Below, piece by piece: positions 1-12,900 of a stretch of DNA of 64,000 bases; the first letter of the stretch is position 1; the number at the start of each line of letters is the position of its first letter. The notes below the pieces were generated by a model that was not told where the DNA came from, did no database searches, and was given only the letters and a program-made list of their open reading frames with translations. Source of the DNA: Trichinella spiralis (lineage: Eukaryota > Nematoda > Enoplea > Trichinellida > Trichinellidae); contig CM012955.1 in NCBI GenBank assembly GCA_000181795.3, positions 2,640,220-2,704,219 of the forward strand, read 5' to 3'. The translations under genes and the position numbers were made by a program.

Positions 1-3000
1 GTTCTAACATGACAACCACTGTTTCATCGGTGCTTCTGAGGAAGCATCATAAAGAGATAAGAGTTATCCGAAATTGTCCGATTAGAAAGCTATTTTCGTG
101 CAATATGCCAGTGTTTTATTCTATAAATTTCAAATGCTCAAACCAGCAACTTTATCAAATTTCTCAAAAAATCATCGATTGCGGGTTACTGAAAATTTAC
201 ACACCTATAATTGGCACACAATTGCTTGCACTGATCATAAAAGTATTTTACAATATGCCGTAGTTAGTGAGAAGCATGGAATAAGTTTCACCGTACAAAC
301 TGGTGGATACCTCTACAGATTCGAATAAATACCATGCATGAGACCAATAGTTTGAAATGAATTGTGAATTAATTTAATTTCATAGCATTTGTATTGACGG
401 TTCACCCTTGGCGACTAAACATTATACTAATTATGCAAATCACCATTGCATCGTTGTCACTTTACGTAAGTAAATGCAAATAGCCACATATTTGGTATTA
501 ATTAGAAGCTTAATACATGAAAAAGATGGTAATGGGGACCACATTACATTAAATGTTTGCTTTTTAGCAAAGTAAACAAGTACAACACTTTCGTTTGGAT
601 TCGCAGGAAATAATGATTATATAACAGCAAAATTTCAGAAATTCAGTTCAGTTGATCCTAAATAAAAGATACATTAGTGGACATCTAACAGATTCTATGT
701 CAGAAATGTTTCATGTGCAAAAATTGGCAATTTCTGCTTCCGTTGAAGGAGAGGTCCGGATGTATGATTTCCCTACTTATTAAGATATCGATAATGCCTG
801 AATTTAAGAGCCTATTTATTCCACAACTACCCGGCAGTTTATGGTCAAAATCTCCAAAAAATATTTTTTCTATCAATATAAAGCTATAACAATGAAAAAA
901 AGTGAAAATTTTCAAAAGAAATTTTTCGCTGATTTTCGCGAAAACAACCAAGTCTATAGTCCATGAAATTTTTCAATTTTCGAGAAAAATTTTTTTCAAC
1001 AAAAATTAAACCAATTGATTTTTATCGGTACAGAATTTTTCACTAACTATTATACACATATCTGAACGGCTGGCGATTGCGTAATTCTTGAGAAATACAC
1101 AAAAAAGTGAAACTTAATATAGGATTTTAACGAATCCGAAATAAAAAGGAATGAAAAAGAAAAGTGAAGTAAATGTGCATATGGTATGGTTTCATTAATT
1201 TTTATAACGGATCTATCAATTTTTTCACCTAAAAAATGGAATTCATTTTATCAGGAATTGTCCCTGATTTTCATTTATATATCAAAAATTTTTAAATTAA
1301 AAACCTTTGTTCAGAGAATTTTTTGATTGATGGCAATTTAGAGATAAGAATTGTCCACAATTATTACATTTGGAAGTTATTTTCGTGCAATATGCCAGTC
1401 TGTTTATTCTAAAAATGCCAACTGCTCGAATCGGCAACTTTATGAAATTTTTCAAAAAATGATCGATTTCGGGTTTATCATAATTTACATACGTTTAAAT
1501 GGCACAGAATTGCTTGCAATAATCGTATAATTATATTGCAATTTGCCATAGTTTCTGAGAAACTTGGAATAATGTCCACTGTACATACTGGTGGATTCCT
1601 TTAAAGTTTCGAACAAATACCATGCATGAGCCCAATAATTTGACATAAATTGTGAATTTATTTAATTTTATAGCATTTGTAATGAATTTCAACTCTGGGC
1701 GACTACATATTATACTAATTATGCAAATGGAAATTGCATGGTTGTTACTTTGCGAAATTAATTTCAAATAGTCACACATGTGAGATATATCAGGATCTTA
1801 ATAAATGACAAAGATGGTAAACGGGATTGGATGCGACAAAATGTTTACTTTTTAGCAAAGTAAACAATTATAATGCTTTTGTTTTGATTCGCAGCAACTG
1901 ATGATTACTTAACAGCAGTAATTTCAGAAATTCATTACAATTGATCGTAAAAAACACAATAAATTAGTAGAAGTCTAATAACTTCGATATCAAAAATGTT
2001 TCATGTGTAGAAACTGGCAGTCTCTGCTTCGGTTGAAAGAGATTTACTGATGGGCGACTTCCCTATGTATCACAGCAGGCAGTATCTCAACTTTAGAGCT
2101 CATTTATTATACAACTACCAGGCATTTTAAGGTCAAACTCTCCAAAAAAATATTTTTTTATCAATATAAAGCTATAACAATGAACAAATTTTGAAAACAA
2201 ATTTTTTACCGATTTTCGCAAAAACAACCAAGTCTATAGTCCATGAAATTTTGCAATTTTCGAGAAAAATTTATTTCTCCGAAAATTAAGGCAATTAATT
2301 TATATAGGTAGAGAATTATCCTCTAACTACTATAAAATTATCCGGAATGCTCCTGATTGCGTATTTCTTGAGATATACCCAAAAAAGTGAAAATAAAAAT
2401 ATGATTTTAAAGAAGTCGAAATAAAATGGAATGAAAAACAAAAGTTGAATAAATGTGCATATGGAATGGTATCTTTAATTTTTACAACAAATCTATCAAT
2501 GTTTTCACCCGAAAAAAAATTTTATTTTAATATTAATAGTTTTTGATTTTCATTTAAGCTGCAGGAACTTTAAAAATTAACAACCTTTGTTCACTGAATA
2601 CATTTGATTAATTACAATGAACAGATAAGAATTATCCAAAATTATCCGATTAGAAAGCTATTTTTGTGCAATATGCCAGTCTTTTATTCTACAAATTTCA
2701 ACTGCTCAAATCGGCAAATTTATCGAATTCCTGAAAAAATCAACGATTGCGGGATATTGAAAATTTACATACCTATAATTGGCACGCAACTGCAAGCAAT
2801 ATTCATAAAATTATTTTACAATATGCCGTAGTTAGTGAGAAGCATGGAATAAGTTTCACCGTACAAACTGGTGGATACCTCTACAGATTCGAATAAATAC
2901 TATGCACGAGCCCAATAGTTTGAAATGAATTGTAAATTTTGTTTCATAGCATTTGTAATAAACGTTCACCCTGGGCGACTACACATTATACTAATTATGC

Positions 3001-3590
3001 AAATCACCATTGCATAGTTGTTACTTAGAGAAAGTTAATTGAAAGAGCCTCACAGTTAGTATGAATGAGAAGCTTACTAAAGGAAAAAGATGATAATGGG
3101 CACCGCATTCCATGAAATGTTTGCTTCTTCGCAAAGTAAACACTTACAGCGATTACGTTCTGTTTAGCAGCAATTAATGATTATTTAACATGAATAATTT
3201 CAGAAACTGAATTCGGTCGATCGTAAAATAAGATACATTAGTGGAAATCTAACAGATTCTATGTCAAAAATGTTTCATGTGCAGAAATTGGTAGTCTCTG
3301 CTTCGGTTGAAAGAGATTTACTGGTGGGCTACTTTCCTATGTATTAAGATACGCAGTACCTAAAACTTAGAGACCATTTATTTCACGCCAACTGGGTAGT
3401 TTGGGTTGAAACTCTAGAAAACACTATCTTTTATCAATATGATACTATAAGAATAAAAAAAAAGTCCAAATTTTGACAAGAAATTTTTCGCCAAGTTTCC
3501 CAAAAACAACCAAGTCTATAGTCCATAAAATTTTACAATTTGTCAGGAAAATTTTCTTTATCCAAAAATTAAGGCAATTATTTTAATAAT
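1..3590. repeat. ~1.28 kb tandem repeat array, about 2.8 diverged copies
   Basis: Three head-to-tail copies are visible. The landmark gataagA(A/G)TT(A/G)TCC occurs near 55, 1343 and 2622, followed each time by a conserved GTGCAATATGCCAGT stretch. A second landmark, AACCAAGTCTATAGTCCAT, occurs near 947, 2228 and 3508. Both give a period of about 1.28 kb. Copy 1 begins outside or at the window edge, copy 2 runs about 1306-2585, and copy 3 stops matching near 3585. Copies differ by many substitutions and small indels. All reading frames are broken and no transposase, reverse transcriptase or terminal repeat was recognised, so this looks like a satellite or local segmental repeat and not an autonomous element. 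Confidence 0.85.
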
Positions 3591-6220
3591 TTCTGCTGCG
3601 AGGATTTCTAATGTTGCTCACATTTTTAATAATGTCTGTTAAACGATCATGACATTGCGTGGAATGCAAATATTTTTTGTAGTCTTTTCTTGTGTGAAAA
3701 CTGATTTGCATCTAACAGCGTGAGCAGCAGAATAAAAGAGAATTTGCTTGGAAATGAATATTACTATTGTTTTTAACCATCAGAACTGTCAAAAGCAAAT
3801 AATTGCTTATTTCAGATTAAGCAACAAACTTTTGAATATTCTACCTAAAAACTATAATAAGCATTAACGAAGCAATCTATGGAAACAAATGACAGTATTA
3901 ATAATTTTCTTTCCTTATCATTTCAAAATTCCTGTAGTTTCAGTAGTAACATACTTTATATATGAAAGTTCACAAATCACAATAACAACATAACAACGTT
4001 AATCATCAAGAGCAGCAAAAGCATTTCAAAACAGATTAAATATCACATAAATATAAAGATTTCAAATATTCGTGTGACTATGAATTCCAAGAAACGATAT
4101 CAATCATTTATCAATATTCTTTTATTTTTCTTAGCTCTATAATAATCTGTGCGCCATTCAATTTGTGAAACATTCGAAGATATATGGTTGTCCAATGATT
4201 ATGTTCTCTTTTCATCCTCAAATTTCACTTTCATCATTTTAGTTCATTATGAATAAATACTATGATTGAAACCACATTTAAAATACTTCTTATTTTACAT
4301 TACTACTTAAATAATTTAGCCTTTATTATTCAGCTTTCTGTTGTCACCTTTGAATTTCATGTATATTTGAAAGTCCCTATGATTATTAATACTAAAGTGT
4401 TTACATGAATAATCTGCAAACACAAACTATGTCTTTCCCACTTTAAAGCATGTCACATTCATCAGCAGTTGTCGTAGACCACGATAGCTACTATCAAATG
4501 ATTTGACAAAAGTTTCTTATCGTACTTCGAATCCATCAGATGATACATTTCGAACTTTCAACTTTTGTTCATTTTTCATAACTTTCTTCTTTTATACAAG
4601 TGGTCATTTTTGATTTATGATTAATATCAATTTTACAAGTGCGGTACTCTGTATGTGATACTGCGCATGTAAGATTTTTTTCCGTATGTTGAAAACAGAT
4701 TTTATTTTGCTATTTCTAAAACCAGATCGTCTAGTGTAAGCTATCGCTTGTCTGAATATATTTTATTGACTTGTATTTATTACATGCTCTTGTAATTGCA
4801 ATAATCTTCTGTTTTTCTTCGACCCTTGGAAATTTCTCCAAATCTTTAAAATATTGCTCATAATGCACAGCAACATTCCAATATCAAAGTCGTTTTCTCT
4901 GACATATAGTAAAAGATTCATTTAACAGAATCGATAGCTTGAGACACTTTAAAAATCCAGTTAAGAAATTCTTCCCCGCGTGTTCTTCTGTAGTTTAATG
5001 GAACATTCATGTGCAAAGTATTATTTGAAACAAACACAATACATTCTAAAATTATCTACATTACATTCTGCTTAACGTAAATGCACCACTAGGAGGAGAT
5101 AAATTTTTCAATTATTACAACTACATTTTAATGAAAAGTCATTTAGAAATAATTTCTGAAACTGCATTTCATGCTACAGTTGGCTCTCCAATGAATTCAA
5201 ATCTAACACTTACCGTTTTGGCGTCGTTGTTTGAAGTCATTTACTGCTTTCCATGAAGGTTAATGTTACTGAATCTAACACTGTTGTCACATTGCTTTAT
5301 TTTCCTCTTTGTATCACAGTTGATGTCGTAAATTTTGCTCTGTACAGGAAATGTGACGAAATCCTTTATCGTGAAACTGAATGATTGAAGTGAAGGGAAT
5401 CCTTCATCTTTCAAACATTATTCACGTTCACTTAAATAGGATTATCGTATTCTTAATTTTACATGTCCTCAGGTACAAATGGTTGTGTAAAATTGTTATG
5501 TTGAGCAAATAATCTAAAATTTAATGCTTTGATATATAAAAATTGAACACAAACCAAAACGGAAAATTAATTTTCATGTTATATGAATTTTCAAACCAAA
5601 TTAAATTAGAAAAGTTAAAAAAATATTTCGATAACGATGCTTTGTTCTCAAACTGAAACAGGCCAAAGTATAGTAAATCAAAGTATTCGGGAATAATATT
5701 GAAATTGATTAAAATTAAGCGTTAATCTTCAACAGTGAAGTTATTTTCATTTCTAAAATTACCAGTAATTAATTAATATATCCATAACATCAGTAACACA
5801 ACTATATTGTGCATTCATTTTTAATTGCTTAAATTAAAATTCCTGTAAAAAGGTCTTATTTACACTTTCGAATTCTTAAATAATTATTAGTGATTACGGT
5901 ATACTGTTTGATTTAAAATTAATTTAAAAAGTAAAGGGAAATTTTTAATTGGATGTACGGAAGCACGATTTAATTTATGTTCATAGTAATGTGTTGTTGG
6001 TAAGGATTACATGCTATTAAAAATCATGCCTTGAAAATAATTTCATAATAATTACTTCTTCATTCATTTTATTATCTATAACATTTAAATAAGCTTCATG
6101 AAACAAAGTAGTGAGCAAAACAATGGAATTTGTTGAATACTGTAATTATTATTATTACTGTAAATTTCTATAATAGTCAGGTATATTTTTCAATACTGTA
6201 GAGTGAAGTAAACTAGTTTG
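3591..6220. other. AT-rich intergenic region, no gene seen
   Basis: About 2.6 kb of AT-rich sequence with short broken frames on both strands. No protein family, tRNA or other RNA gene could be recognised. The right end is the upstream region of the DnaJ gene. Confidence 0.6.
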
Positions 6221-6263
6221 TCTTTTCGCAGGTAGGTAAGTTCCTTATCGTGTGCGATATACT

Positions 6264-6278
6264 TTTGCTTTGCTTCAG
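6264..6278 (+). promoter_or_regulatory. Splice acceptor just upstream of the DnaJ start codon
   Basis: The pyrimidine-rich run CTTTTGCTTTGCTTCAG ends 9 nt before the ATG at 6288. It fits a 5'UTR cis-splice or a trans-splice (spliced leader) acceptor. It would remove the in-frame upstream codons that otherwise extend the frame back to a GTG at 6252, which supports the ATG at 6288 as the start. A second acceptor-like TTTTCGCAG lies near 6231. Confidence 0.45.
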
Positions 6279-6287
6279 AAATTAGGA

Positions 6288-7428
6288 ATGGGTAAGGATT
6301 ATTACAAAATATTGGGTATTAGCAGAAGTGCCACGGAAGATGAAATCAAAAAAGCTTATCGGAAGATGGCGTTGAAATATCATCCTGACAAGAACAAAAG
6401 CCCTGACGCAGAAAGCAAGTTTAAAGAGATTGCAGAAGCATACGATGTTCTGAGTGATGCTAAAAAGAAAGAAATATACGATAAATTTGGTGAAGAAGGC
6501 CTGAAAGGTGGGATGAATGCTGGGCCCTCAGGTCAAGCTTCTGGTCCTGAAGGTTATCATTACGCATTTACTGGTGATCCTCGTCAGATTTTTGCGCAAT
6601 TTTTTGGCGGCGAAGACCCGTTTTCGACATTCTTTTCCAGTGGACGTATGGGTGAATCCATGGAAACGGAAGATATATTTTCCCACTTTATGCCCAGAGG
6701 TCAAACACATACATTCACTAATATTGCTGGCGGTGGTGCTCCAGCTGGTTGTCCTCGACAGCAAGACCCACCTTTACTTCATGACATCATGCTTTCGTTA
6801 GAAGAAGTTTATAAAGGCTGCGTGAAAAAGATGAAAGTTAAACGAAAGGTGTTGAATCCTGATGGTTTTACAACACGCACAGAGGACAAAGTACTGGCCG
6901 TTAATGTAAAGCCCGGCTGGAAAGCTGGCACTAAAATTACATTTCCGAAGGAAGGTGATCAAGCTCCAAATCGAATTCCGGCAGATATTGTATTTGTCGT
7001 TAAAGTTCGTGTTTTTTATTTATCATGCTTTTATGGAAATAATATCATTTTAGTTTCTGTTGTTGATGACCTTTTATGTAATTCGTTGCGAAGGTGCATT
7101 TGAATTGTTATTTTTTCAGGATAAACCGCACGACGTCTTCAAACGCGAAGGATCTGATATTCGGTATGTGGCTACTGTTAGTCTACGTGATGCGCTGTGT
7201 GGATGCAGCATACATGTTCCTACTCTTGATCCGCACGCCGCAGTGCCACTGCAGATGACATCTGTGATAAAGCCAGGGCAGGTGACACGTTTTCACGGTA
7301 TGGGCCTGCCGTTTCCGAAACAGCCAGATCGTCGTGGTGACTTAATTGTCGAATTCAAAGTGAAGTTTCCAGACACTCTTCCAAATGCAATAAAAGAAAT
7401 TTTGCGTGACTGTTTGCCTGCAAAATAA
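6288..7428 (+). CDS. DnaJ/Hsp40 co-chaperone, class B (DNAJB1/4/5-like)
   Basis: Two exons, 6288-7004 and 7120-7428, encode 341 residues, almost the length of human DNAJB1 (340). The J domain occupies about residues 3-70 and starts [11 protein letters not shown]. The HPD motif that stimulates Hsp70 ATPase is at residues 32-34. A Gly/Phe-rich linker follows (about 75-160, no Cys-rich zinc-finger repeats, hence class B), then the two beta-barrel client-binding domains, beginning near [21 protein letters not shown] and ending in [20 protein letters not shown]. The intron splits [16 protein letters not shown], with GTTCGT at the donor and TTTTTTCAG at the acceptor. The protein should act with cytosolic/nuclear Hsp70 in folding and stress responses. 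The start is the ATG with the canonical MGKDYY opening, right after an acceptor site. The gene is isolated, with the repeat array upstream and eIF3a converging downstream. Confidence 0.93.
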
Positions 7429-9918
7429 CATGGATATTCTTTATGATTCGATAATTACAACAAATGTCGTGCGAAAATGATTGTATCTTCTTTATTTATA
7501 ATTAAAAGTTGGATTAAATACATGATTTTATTTTTGACAGCGGTGCAGCAGACGCGCAATTAAGGCAGATGCCTGTTTCCAGTGTTATCCGATAGAGTTA
7601 AATGGACTGCATTCAGTTCAACTATTGAAGTTGTCACGTTTTGAATGCTGTTAGTGATTAATTTTCCAATCAGAATAATCAGACAAGCAGTTTTCCATAC
7701 GGACTTTTGATATACAATACAATAGGAAAACATTCGGGGATGGAAATCGTTTCATCTTTTAGCAAAAGTTGCTAAAAATAGCAACGTTTCAGTATTTCAA
7801 CATTTTCAACTAAAATGGTTTTCGGTAATTTTAAAATAGCAATTACATTCTGTACATTTTTAATAAACTTGAAAAGAATCTGAATATCAGGTTATTAATT
7901 GAAAAAAGAATTTCTTCATCATCAGCTACTGTAATAGTAAGTTGCGTCAGGAATTAATTTCATATAAAATATTCAGAAGAAATACATTTATTATATATTT
8001 GTAATTATATTATACATGTTTGTAAATTTAGAACGTTTTAAAGTTTAGTTAATAATTTCAAAGCAAAATATCTCTGTCAGTCATAATAAATAGTATAAAA
8101 TAACTGAATTACTTAAGGTTTATTTTTAGATGAAACACTGATTGCACATTTTTGACGTATGTAGTAATTATAATATTAACCGTATTATCAGTATGGGATT
8201 AAAAATTTATTTGTGAAAATTTTATGATTAAAAAGTTTCAAAAAATATTATCATTTTTTTATTCTATTAAAAACTTTATAGAGAAAAGATTTGAATCAGA
8301 TCATAGTATAAAAAATTAATTTTATCAAACAGAAAGTATAAGGAATGATCATTTTTATCACCAATATTTTCCTACTGGTAGTGAAGAATTATGTTTGTCG
8401 AAACAAAGTGGGACAGTGTCAAGAGTTGCAATTATTGACAGTCAATAAAAAGCCTTCAAGTAACTAATGAAAATAGATCTGCTTTCTAAAGAAAATAAAC
8501 AGACTGTAATTAAAATGAAAATATACAAATATTTCTACTTAATTTACAGCTATTGTTTATGAATTGTAATTTATAATTGATATATACAATGCTCTTTTGG
8601 CGAATAGAAATATTTTTTCCCATATTACTGAGTGCAAAATGCAAATTTTATTGCGAAAACAGTTTCTGATTTTTCTATTTCATTTATACACATTTGATGA
8701 GCAGAGCTAGTGTGAAACACGTAAAAAATGTATACCACCTAATGCTATTATAAACAGAAACAAAAATTAACAAATACTATTAATGCAAGTAAATCAATAT
8801 ATTCTCAAAAGTGAACCATTTTTGTAATAACACTAGCACCACCTAGTGAACAAAATTGGCAGATTACTGTAGCATGATTGCTGACTTTTGTTTTTTTCTT
8901 TATTGTACACATAGTAAAATGGATTTTTGAATACAAATTTCTAAACGCTGCGCATATTTCTGTAATGTTCAGCTACATCTTTTCCAGTGTAAACCTGCTT
9001 TCTGTATTGATTTGATTTATTTGTATTTACAATATTTGCCAATTTATTTCAGGTCAGGCATGCACGCTCCGCTGATTTCTAAACGCTTCTCAGCTTTCCT
9101 GCACAGATGCGTTGCACAGAGCTTGAACAAAAAGAAATTCTCTCCAAACATTCACAAATAAATCTATTTTCACCCCAGACTAATGTTGCTGACATGATAA
9201 AAAAAAATGCGCAGCTGCTGACATTTTTCATCTTATCTTATTCAGCATACATCTTATCGACTACCGCTCAAAATGCACGGGCAAATATGTCTGCTTTTTT
9301 ATTTACTGCAAAACAATCCACCACTAACTAACTAACTAACTAACTATACAGCAGCTGTGCCGAGAATCTCAATGCATCTTATACGAGTGACAGCTTTTCC
9401 GTTCAGAGCAATAAAAATGTTAAACTGCCTTCTCAGCTATACGTTGCTCAGAACTAACTGCTAAGCAAACGATCAAAATTCTGACCTGTCTAAGAGAAAA
9501 TTACCTGTGTTTTGATTGAATCCACCATTGGCTATTTGTCCAAATTTCCATTGTACTTCTTCTGGGTCAATCCCAAATAACTGTTCCACTGATCTATCTG
9601 CACTTGGTCAAAAAGCCATTCTTCATCACAGATGAACATTAATTTCCGACGCTCTCTCTCTCTCTCTCTCTCTCTTTCTATTATGAGCGTATAGTGGAGC
9701 AACTTTGGAAACAAGTTGCGCAGATTATTAAAATATAAAAGCATTTTACAAAATTTTTATCAAAACGCACAACGAACCTTCTCCCTTTAATAAAAAAAAA
9801 TATGCCATGTAGTGCAACGCATACTGTATGACTTATTAAATATATTATTACTGTTATTTGAATGTAACAGAGTTCCATCTTTTTATGAAAACCTATGTGT
9901 TATTGTAATGTGTCAATT
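7429..9918. other. Intergenic region between the convergent DnaJ and eIF3a genes
   Basis: AT-rich sequence containing the 3' ends of both flanking genes. It includes a (CTAA)n tract at about 9324-9346 and a (CT)n tract at about 9652-9676. A 74-codon frame at 9107-9331 sits about 55 nt after a TTTATTTCAG acceptor-like site, but no family is recognisable. Confidence 0.5.
9652..9676. repeat. (CT)n dinucleotide microsatellite
   Basis: An uninterrupted CT run of about 12 units, downstream of the eIF3a stop codon on the sense strand of that gene. Confidence 0.9.
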
Positions 9919-12900
9919 TTAACGTCGATATGAATCGCACCAGCCATCCGCTGCATCATCTTCATCTTCTACTTGATTTCGACGTCTCCCACCGCCTAAA
10001 TATCATCAGTTAATAAAAAAATTATTATAAGAGAGAAAAAAAACAATTTCACCGTCTTTACGAAATTCACCGACCCCTGGACGAACGGTTTCCTCGAATG
10101 CTCCCTCATAACGACTGCGAACAGTAATAATATTTGAAGTTGGTTCATTGCGATCAGCTGAACGATTTTTGAACGTCCTATTCCATGGAATGTGTTGAAC
10201 ACTCATTCGATAAGATTCTTCTTTATTAAATTCTCCTGGACGATTGGCGATATTTCTCCCATCAGCGTTTTCTAGTCTTCTACCAAAACTGGAACGATCA
10301 AACATCTGCATCCTATCCATATGTTGACCACGAAATGCAGTAGACCGAATCATGCCAGTTCCACTGGTGCTGAATCGACCATCAGTCATCATATTTCCAC
10401 TTGGATTATGATAATAATCATCTGCGTCAATATTTCTATTATGTTCCAATCGAACACCCTTGCGGAACATCAAGTCTGGATCATTGCGTCTCATGCCGTG
10501 AGGCTCTGCCAATCGTATACCTTTACGAAAATGGAATTCTTGTTCCATATTTACATCACCAAAGCGAACACGGGGACGGTCTAAACCGAACACTGACGAT
10601 TCTCGGTAGACAAATTCACTTCTGGGTATCTCCCTTTGATAGCGTTCAATACGAACAAAATTTCCAGTATTTCCTCCAACTTGATTCAACATGTTCACTC
10701 TTCTACTCATGAAACCACTGCCGCTTTGATGATGAATATCGCTTACAAATCGTTTCGCTCTGCTCCAGGGTAAATCTGCAAAACAATTTCAACTGTTGAA
10801 CACTTGACACAACAATTCGCATAAATATAACGCTTTCACACATCCATAAAAAACATTAAAAAATGCAGATCAACGATATAATCAGTAATTTAGATGAAAT
10901 ATTTTAAAGTTGAATTAAATAATTTTGAGAAAGAAAAAAATGGAAAACCAAATTCACCAGGTTCTGGCTCGTCGTCTCGATGGGGCGGTCTCCGTTCTCG
11001 GTCTTCTCGCAGTGCAAAACCAGCGTTTCTCAAGCTGTTCCTCGCGTTCACCCGGTCTTGTATTTTCGCTTCTTCTTCGCGTCTTTTTCTTTCTTGTTCC
11101 AGCTTGCAACGCTCTCGGTCGGCTTTTTCACGCATATAATCCGTACGTCTGCACTGTTTGCGAATCTCTTTGCGCTGGTTTAATCGAAGCTCTTTGACAC
11201 GTTTCACTTTCTCTTCCCAAACTTTCATATTTTCCAAATATGTCGCATGGTGCCTTGCCCTGACAGCTTCCATAAATATCGCCGCATCGTCGAACATCCT
11301 CGAGAGCCGATTGCGGGTTTCCAGAAATTTTTTCTGCTCCTCGACAGCTTTGAAAATACGGTCTTTTTCGTTCTTTTCCCACCATATCACACTCATTTTG
11401 CAAAATTCACTGTATTCTTGTTCGCGTAAAGGAATTTCCTCCATGTGCAGCGCCCTTACGAAATGATCCCACTTCTTTTCGGCAACTTTCAATCGAGCCA
11501 TATGCTCGCGTTTTTCCTGTTCCATATGACAAATCTGAAAATTCATCCATTAATAAAATCACAACAAACACAACAACCATACACGTATGGCAGATATGTA
11601 AGAAATGAAACTTGTGTATATATAATACTTGTTTCTGTAGAAGAGTTTCATTATCCAAATTTTCAATCTCCTCTTCAGGCATTTCTGCCAAAAAGGCGCG
11701 GAACTTGGAATCTTTCATCCGATCCAGACGATCACGAATGATACGTTTTCTCATTTCATCTTTTTCTCGACGTTTCATCTCTTGTAGTCGTTCGGCATTT
11801 TCCTGCTCCAAGCGGGCCTTCTCAGCTTGTCGCCTCTTTTCAAGAAGACGCCGTTCTTCCTCACGGGCATGCTCGACCTGCAAAAGAAAATTATTAAATT
11901 TGTACATTTTGCAAAAATGAAAAAACAATAAATCAAACAACACCAATTCACACACCTGAATACTTCTCTTCTTCTCATTGTATTCTTTGTATAATTCAAT
12001 ACGTTTACGCCTTTCATTTATTTGCAAATGATCGTCTTTCGCATGATACCTTTGCAGTTCATGCATATGTAAAATATTTCTGCGTAATTCCTGAAAAATT
12101 ACAAAAAAAACCATTCCAACATGAAAATTAAAATTATACCCACATTTCAATTAAAAAAAAAGATTTTAACATTATTGAATAATATTACTAAACAATATGA
12201 AACATGAATCTATCTTAACAAGCTATATGAACAACGCTGCTGCACTATATCAACAGAGAAAATAATCTCTAATAAAATTATACAACAGTGAATAAAAAGA
12301 AACTCAAAAAATTCTAAAAATATGCAAAAAGATATTTTACCAAAATATGTAAAACGACTAATTTTATACATTTCTATATAATATATTTTACAAATTCAAA
12401 CAACACATTCACGAGAACACTGCATAAAATAACCAACATCAATTTTAATATTATAAATAAAATTTACCTCATTATAATTGGCATTTATATCCAATATTGA
12501 TTTATTTACACTGTCGAAAATTTCTTGAAGATAAAGTCGAATATGATCTGATGATGTACGTTGCAGGACAGGAACATTCAACAAAACATTATCCACAAAT
12601 GCATCTTCGTCTTGGGCAAGATTAAACGAATCTTCCACACCAAATTCTACCATACTACTCATGTAATTTATCCGAAGCTAAAAAAAATTTCAAAATTATC
12701 AATATCTCGTGAATATTGTTTTCAATAAAATTCAATTTTCATTTTTCAATTTCTTACTCGAACGACATTTCTTTTACTGGCATACGCTAATTCTCTTTCA
12801 AGTTTATCGCCTGTTAAATATGGAATTAGAGACGATAATTTTTCCAATGTTACCGTTTTGTAAACTTGCGATAGCTTAAACAAATTATCCAGAAAATTAA

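Noticed and set aside
700-951. 83-codon minus-strand frame inside the tandem repeat
   Set aside because: The frame is broken in the other repeat copies, so it is not conserved coding sequence.
9107-9331. 74-codon frame with a hydrophobic stretch downstream of an acceptor-like TTTATTTCAG
   Set aside because: No recognisable family, AT-biased low-complexity composition and it runs into a (CTAA)n tract; could be chance.
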